From Streptomyces venezuelae (lineage in GTDB: Bacteria > Actinomycetota > Actinomycetes > Streptomycetales > Streptomycetaceae), in NCBI RefSeq assembly GCF_008642335.1, contig NZ_CP029191.1:6076001-6140000 (forward strand): a stretch of DNA of 64,000 bases, read 5' to 3'. The notes under the pieces were generated by a model. The model saw only the letters and a list, made by a program, of their open reading frames with translations. It ran no database searches and was not told the origin of the DNA. A program made the translations under genes and the position numbers. The number at the start of each line of letters is the position of its first letter. Positions within the stretch are counted from its first letter, which is position 1. Shown here one piece after another: positions 59,501-64,000 of the stretch.

Positions 59501-60085
59501 GTGGAGAAGCACGAGGGGCCCGACGGCGGACCGGGCCGGGCCGCTACCGGCCGGGACCGCTCCGGCGACCTGAGAGACCCCTGGTACGACACGCTTGCCT
59601 CCGGCTGGGGAGAGCTCGACGGCACAGGGGAGCCGGCTCCCGCGGGCCCGCAGGGGAGCACGAGTGCGGCCGACATCTACGTGGAAGTGCAGCGCAGCGC
59701 CGCTTTCCAGGAAGTGCGCGGTCGCTACCGGAGGTTCGTCGTCCCGGGAGTGGCGCTCTTCTTCACCTGGTACGTCGCGTACGTCGTGGCCGCGACGACG
59801 GCACCGGGCCTGATGGCGCGGCCCGTCAGCGGCGCGGTGAACGTGGCGATGGTGGCCGGGCTCGGGCAGTTCCTGACGACGTTCCTGCTGACATGGGCGT
59901 ATGCGCGCCACGCACGGCTGCGGCGGGACAGGGCGGCGCTCGACCTGCGCTGGGCCGTCTTCGAGCAGAAACGGGAGCAGGAGCAGCGGGTGGAGCGGGG
60001 TGCGGGGGTGCGGCCGGACGTGGTGCCCGCGCAGAACGAGGTCCCTGCGCATGAAGCGGTGTGCGCCCGGGAGGTGGAGCGGTGA
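59501..60085 (+). CDS. DUF485 membrane protein, partner of the acetate symporter
   Basis: A 194-residue protein. About 60 hydrophilic residues precede the DUF485 core: RSAAFQEVRGRYRRF, then two membrane helices at about 78-103 and 110-132. DUF485 genes almost always sit before acetate/solute symporters, and the stop here overlaps the symporter start. The GTG start has AAGGAGAG upstream. Confidence 0.9.
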   Translation: MEKHEGPDGGPGRAATGRDRSGDLRDPWYDTLASGWGELDGTGEPAPAGPQGSTSAADIYVEVQRSAAFQEVRGRYRRFVVPGVALFFTWYVAYVVAATTAPGLMARPVSGAVNVAMVAGLGQFLTTFLLTWAYARHARLRRDRAALDLRWAVFEQKREQEQRVERGAGVRPDVVPAQNEVPAHEAVCAREVER

Positions 60086-61674
60086 AGGGGGATCACCAGA
60101 CCTTGGCGTTGCTGTTGTTCGGGGTGTTCGTTGCCGTCACCCTTGCGATCACCACCTGGGCGAGCCGCAAGAGGCACGGCTCGGCGGAGGAGTTCTACGC
60201 GGGCGGGCGGCTGTTCTCCCCGATGGAGAACGGTTTCGCCATCGCCGGTGACTACATGTCGGCCGCCTCCTTCCTCGGCATCTCCGGGCTGATCGCCCTC
60301 TTCGGCTACGACGGGCTGCTCTACTCGGTGGGCTTCCTCGTCGCCTGGCTGGTCGTCCTGTTTCTCGTGGCCGAACTCGTGCGCAACTGCGGGAGATACA
60401 CGCTCGGCGATGTCGTCGCCGCGCGGATGAGGGAGCGTCCCGTGCGGATCGCGGCGGGAACTTCTTCGGTCACCGTGTCCGTTCTCTATCTGGTGGCGCA
60501 GATGGTGGGGGCCGGCTCACTGGTGGGGCTGCTGCTCGGAGGGACGAGCGGGGCGGCGCAGACCTGGACGGTGATCGGCGTCGGCGCGCTCATGGTCGTC
60601 TATGTGTCGCTGGGAGGGATGCGGGCCACCACCTGGATCCAGATCGTCAAGGCGGTCCTGCTGATGGCCGGGGCGATCGCGCTGACCGTCCTCGTCCTGG
60701 TGCGTTTCCACGGCGACTTCGACCAGTTGCTGCGGACGGCGGCGGACCGCAGTGGTCACGGCGACCGGTTCCTCGCGCCCGGGCTGAAGTACGGCGGGGA
60801 CTGGACCGCGCGCCTCGACTTCATGAGCCTCGGCCTCGCCTTGGTCCTCGGCACCGCCGGTCTGCCGCACATCCTTTCCCGCTTCTACACCGTGCCGACC
60901 GCGCGGGCCGCCCGCCGTTCCGTCGTCTGGTCCATCGGCCTGATCGGCAGCTTCTACCTGATGACGATCGTGCTCGGGTTCGGCGCGGCCGCGCTCGTCG
61001 GCCCCGATGCGGTGCGCGGGTCGAATGCCGCGGGCAACACGGCGGTTCCGCTCCTCGCGCTCGACCTGGGAGGCGGCGCGCACTCCACGGGCGGAACGGT
61101 TCTGTTCGCGATCGTCGCCGCCATCGCCTTCGCCACGATCCTCGCCGTGGTCGCCGGGATCACGCTCGCCTCGTCGGCGTCCGTGGCCCACGACCTGTAC
61201 GCCTCCCTGCGGCGGCGGGACGCGAAGCCGCGCAGCGAGGTGGCGGTCGCCCGGCTCGCCGCCGCGGGGATCGGCGTGATCGCGATCGGCCTCGGTCTGC
61301 TGGCCCGCGATCTCAACGTCGCCTTCCTGGTGGGCCTCGCCTTCGCCGTCGCCGCGTCAGCGAACCTTCCGGTGCTGCTCTACTCCCTGTTCTGGCGGAG
61401 CTTCACGACGCGGGGTGCGGTGTGGTCGGTGTACGGGGGACTGCTGCCCGCGCTCGTGCTGGTGGTCCTGTCGCCGGTGGTCTCCGGAGGGCCGCACTCC
61501 CTCTTCCCCGGGGTCGACTTCCAGTACTTCCCCCTGGAGAACCCGGGTCTCGTCTCCATCCCGCTGGGCTTCCTCGCGGGGTGGCTCGGCACGGTCACCT
61601 CGCGCGAGGCGGCGGACGAGATCAAGCACGCGGAGACGGAGGTGCGGTCGCTCACGGGTGCCGGTGCGGCGTAA
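60082..61674 (+). CDS. Solute:sodium symporter, cation/acetate type (ActP-like)
   Basis: A 530-residue member of the sodium:solute symporter family with about 13 hydrophobic segments. Family motifs include SAEEFYAGGR near residue 32, GDYMSAASFLGISG near 56, and GLPHILSRFYTVP near 265. It likely imports acetate, pyruvate or a related monocarboxylate. GTG 60082 overlaps the DUF485 stop (GTGA). The convergent DcuS/DcuR-like system may sense the substrate. Confidence 0.9.
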   Translation: MKGDHQTLALLLFGVFVAVTLAITTWASRKRHGSAEEFYAGGRLFSPMENGFAIAGDYMSAASFLGISGLIALFGYDGLLYSVGFLVAWLVVLFLVAELVRNCGRYTLGDVVAARMRERPVRIAAGTSSVTVSVLYLVAQMVGAGSLVGLLLGGTSGAAQTWTVIGVGALMVVYVSLGGMRATTWIQIVKAVLLMAGAIALTVLVLVRFHGDFDQLLRTAADRSGHGDRFLAPGLKYGGDWTARLDFMSLGLALVLGTAGLPHILSRFYTVPTARAARRSVVWSIGLIGSFYLMTIVLGFGAAALVGPDAVRGSNAAGNTAVPLLALDLGGGAHSTGGTVLFAIVAAIAFATILAVVAGITLASSASVAHDLYASLRRRDAKPRSEVAVARLAAAGIGVIAIGLGLLARDLNVAFLVGLAFAVAASANLPVLLYSLFWRSFTTRGAVWSVYGGLLPALVLVVLSPVVSGGPHSLFPGVDFQYFPLENPGLVSIPLGFLAGWLGTVTSREAADEIKHAETEVRSLTGAGAA

Positions 61675-61677
61675 CGA

Positions 61678-61697
61678 TTCCCCCCACGTGAGGGGAA
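61678..61697. terminator. Hairpin between convergent symporter and response-regulator genes
   Basis: TTCCCC and GGGGAA flank an eight-base loop that contains part of CACGTG. It starts 3 bp after the symporter stop and could serve both strands. Confidence 0.55.
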
Positions 61698-61733
61698 GGC
61701 GGCCCGCTCGGCACGTCGGGTCTTCGCGGTGTC

Positions 61734-62411
61734 TCAGGCGCTGGCCGCCCACTCGTAGCGGTGCTCGGGGCGGCCCGTGTCGCCGTACTTGAGGCTCAGC
61801 CGGACTCTGCCCGTGCGCTCCAGGAGCTTCAGGTAGCGCTGTGCCGTCTGCCGGCTCAGTCGGGTGCGGTCCGCCAGCTCCTGGGCCGACAGCGGCCCCT
61901 CCGCGGCCATCAGGGCCCGGCGCACCAGCTCCGCCGTCGTGGGGGAGTGCCCCTTGGGGAGCTCGGGCGCGGGAGTCGACGACAGGGCGCTGAACATGCG
62001 GTCGACCTCGGCCTGTTCGGCCTCGCCGCCGCTGTCCAGGGTGCGGCGCAGGGCGGCGTACGCGTCGAGCTTCGCGCGCAGACCCGCGTAGGAGAACGGC
62101 TTCACCAGGTACTGGAGCGCACCGTGGCGCATCGCCGCCTGCACGGTCGCGACGTCGCGCGCCGCGGTCACCATGATCACGTCCGTCTGGTGGCCCCGCT
62201 CCCGCAGGCTGCGTACGACGGAGAGTCCTGTCTCGTCCGGCAGGTAGTGGTCAAGCAGCACCAGATCGACGGGCACGTCCTCGACGAGGCGCAGGGCCTC
62301 GGCGGCGTTGTGCGCCTTCGCGGCCACGCGGAAGCCGGGGATCTTCTCCACGTAGGCGGCGTTGACGTCCGCGACGCGGGTGTCGTCGTCCACGACGAGA
62401 ACCTCGATCAT
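61734..62411 (-). CDS. Response regulator, DcuR/CitB family
   Basis: A 225-residue regulator. The receiver has VVDDDTRVADVN at the start, phospho-Asp in LVLLDHYLPDETG near residue 54 and Lys in YLVKPF near 104. The C-terminal winged helix (LSAQELADRTRLSRQTAQRYLKLL, read in parts) is typical of CitB-type regulators of C4-dicarboxylate or citrate use. Its ATG overlaps the kinase stop by ATGA, so the pair is coupled. Confidence 0.93.
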   Translation of the reverse strand: MIEVLVVDDDTRVADVNAAYVEKIPGFRVAAKAHNAAEALRLVEDVPVDLVLLDHYLPDETGLSVVRSLRERGHQTDVIMVTAARDVATVQAAMRHGALQYLVKPFSYAGLRAKLDAYAALRRTLDSGGEAEQAEVDRMFSALSSTPAPELPKGHSPTTAELVRRALMAAEGPLSAQELADRTRLSRQTAQRYLKLLERTGRVRLSLKYGDTGRPEHRYEWAASA

Positions 62412-64000
62412 CGTGGCTCCTCGGGGACGCGGGTCATCGTCGCTCCTTCGTGCTGTGGACCGTTCTGCTCGTCCGCCGTGGCGATCCCGGGCTCCGTCAG
62501 CCCCTCGGGCAGTACGACGGTGAACTCCGCGCCGCCGTCCGGAGCTTCACCGACGCGTGCGCTGCCGCCCTGCCGTTCGGCGAGCCTGCGGACCAGGGCG
62601 AGACCGATGCCGCGTTTGCCGTGAGCGGGCGGCTCCTTGGTAGTCCACCCCTCCGTGAAGATCGTCTCTCGCTGTTCCGCGGGCACTCCCGGGCCGGAAT
62701 CGCGCACCTGTAGGACCACGGTGCGCCCTTCGGTGCGCAGATCGACCTCCACGCGTGCGTGGCGGGTGCCGGCGACGGCGTCGAGGGCGTTGTCGACGAG
62801 GTTCCCGACGATCGTGACGAGACCGCCCGGATCGACGAGGCGGTCCGGCAGGGCGGTGTCGCGCCGTACCGAGAGAGCGACGCCGCGCTCCGTCGCCACG
62901 GTCGCCTTGCCGACCAACAGGGCGGCGAGCAGCGGATCGTGGATCTTCTCGGTGATCTGCTCGGCGGTCACCCGGTGGGCGCCTGCGACCTCGCCGACGA
63001 ACTCCGCGGCCTCCTCGTACATCTCCAGTTCCAGCAGCCCGAGGAGCGTGTGCATGCGGTTGGCGTGCTCGTGGTCCTGCGCGCGCAGGGCGTCGATCAG
63101 GCCTCGGGTGGAGTCGAGCTCCCGGCCGAGTTGTTCGAGCTCCGTGCGGTCGCGCAGGGTGGCGACGGCGCCGCCGTCGTCCATGGGCATGCGGTTGGCG
63201 ACCAGGACGCGCTGCCCGCGCACGGTCAGCAGATCGGTTCCGGTGACCCGGCCGGCGAGCACGTCGGTCGTACGCCCGTCCCCGAGCGCTTCGTCGAGCG
63301 GCTGCCCGATCACCTCCGTACCGAGCCCGAGGAGACGCTGCGCCTCGTCGTTGAGCAGCCGGATCCGGCCGGTCCGGTCCAGCGCGACGACTCCCTCACG
63401 GATGCCGTGCAGCATCGCCTCGCGCTCGGCGAGCAGCGCGGAGATGTCGGAGAAGGCCAGGTCGCGGGTCTGCCGCTGCACCCTTCGGGAGATCAGGTAC
63501 GCGGCGAGCGCACCGACGGCCAGGGCCCCGCCCGCGTAGGCGAGCAACCCGGGGATCGAGTGGACCAGACGGGCCCGCACGCTGTCGTACTCGATGCCTA
63601 CGGAGACAGCGCCCACAATGTCCCCGCCCGCGTCCCTCAATGCCACCTTGCCGCGGGCCGAGCGCCCCAGCGTGCCGTTGTCGATCTCCATGACATCACG
63701 CCCGGCGAGGGCGTCGCTGGGGTCCGTCGAGACGACCTTGCCGATCTGGCCGCGGTCGGTGTGGGACCAGCGCACGCCTTCCTTGTTCATGATCACTACG
63801 TACTCGGCGCCGCTGGCCCGCCGGATCCGCTCGGCCGCCTTCTGGACGGGTCCTTCGGCCGTGGGCGGGGACGACGACAGGTCCTCGGCGAGGCGCGGCT
63901 GGGCGGCCGTCGTCTGCGCGATGGCCAGCGCCCGGCGCATCGCCTGGTCGTCGAGCTGGTCGCTCAGCGGCGCGAGGAAGAGGCCGGTGGCGAGCACCGC
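62408..64000 (-). CDS. Sensor histidine kinase, DcuS/CitA family (5' end beyond window)
   Basis: At least 529 residues are visible; the N-terminal membrane anchor is cut by the window edge. A periplasmic CitA-type PAS sensor domain comes first (GAEYVVIMNKEG, GYS-like region), then a membrane helix near LLAYAGGALAVGALAAYL and a cytoplasmic PAS domain with GVVALDRTGRIRLLN. The phospho-His is in LRAQDHEHANRMHTLLGLLE. The ATPase domain has GNLVDNALDAV and DSGPGVP. It probably senses a carboxylate, given the family and the convergent acetate-type symporter. Confidence 0.92.
   Translation of the reverse strand, partial: AVLATGLFLAPLSDQLDDQAMRRALAIAQTTAAQPRLAEDLSSSPPTAEGPVQKAAERIRRASGAEYVVIMNKEGVRWSHTDRGQIGKVVSTDPSDALAGRDVMEIDNGTLGRSARGKVALRDAGGDIVGAVSVGIEYDSVRARLVHSIPGLLAYAGGALAVGALAAYLISRRVQRQTRDLAFSDISALLAEREAMLHGIREGVVALDRTGRIRLLNDEAQRLLGLGTEVIGQPLDEALGDGRTTDVLAGRVTGTDLLTVRGQRVLVANRMPMDDGGAVATLRDRTELEQLGRELDSTRGLIDALRAQDHEHANRMHTLLGLLELEMYEEAAEFVGEVAGAHRVTAEQITEKIHDPLLAALLVGKATVATERGVALSVRRDTALPDRLVDPGGLVTIVGNLVDNALDAVAGTRHARVEVDLRTEGRTVVLQVRDSGPGVPAEQRETIFTEGWTTKEPPAHGKRGIGLALVRRLAERQGGSARVGEAPDGGAEFTVVLPEGLTEPGIATADEQNGPQHEGATMTRVPEEPR

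Overview
The window is high-GC actinobacterial chromosome and almost certainly Streptomyces. The evidence is the strong G/C bias at third codon positions, frequent GTG starts, a principal sigma factor of the HrdB type with a Lys/Ala-rich N-terminal region, an unlinked topoisomerase IV B subunit next to it, and many DmdR/IdeR-type iron boxes.

Layout. (1) 0-11.3 kb: core and housekeeping genes. These are an ABC-F ATPase, a histidine phosphatase, an ADP-ribosylglycohydrolase, a gap with short degenerate repeats, a DHA2 drug-efflux gene divergent from its TetR regulator with two matching operators between them, ribonuclease HII, two conserved proteins of unknown role, and a RecQ helicase with a phosphoribosyltransferase-like tail. 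(2) 11.3-42.2 kb: an iron-regulated siderophore island. Gene content and order are those I recall for the coelichelin cluster: formyltransferase, ornithine hydroxylase, FecCD-type importer with lipoprotein, two half-transporters flanking a three-module NRPS of 3667 residues, esterase and MbtH-like protein. (3) 42.2-54.7 kb: DUF4192 protein, glycogen-debranching-like protein, NrtR-like Nudix regulator, a fused degenerate ABC protein with a very long repetitive linker, a FadR-type GntR regulator, hrdB, a secreted trypsin-like protease and a small zinc-ribbon-like protein. (4) 54.7-64 kb: parE, a DUF1453 membrane protein with a NarL-type two-component system, a DUF485/acetate-symporter pair, and a DcuS/DcuR-like two-component system whose kinase runs off the window.

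How the island works. The NRPS specificity residues read DINYWGGIGK, DFWNIGMVHK and DMENLGLINK, which fit formyl-hydroxyornithine, threonine and hydroxyornithine. The hydroxylase and formyltransferase make the ornithine-derived monomers, the MbtH protein helps adenylation, the two ABC half-transporters probably form one exporter, the importer brings the ferric complex back, and the esterase releases iron. Eight iron-box-like palindromes precede nearly every transcription unit.

The most interesting part is at the right end of the island (38.3-42.2 kb). It holds a convergent, iron-boxed set of ornithine-biosynthesis genes: an ArgA-type N-acetylglutamate synthase on one side and an overlapping argC-argJ-argB operon on the other. 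The ArgB lacks the N-terminal helix that arginine-inhibited acetylglutamate kinases use. I read this as a dedicated, iron-responsive and probably feedback-resistant ornithine supply for the siderophore. Between the NRPS core and this cassette sits a helR-type RNA polymerase recycling ATPase gene preceded by a perfect rifamycin-associated element, apparently starting at CTG.
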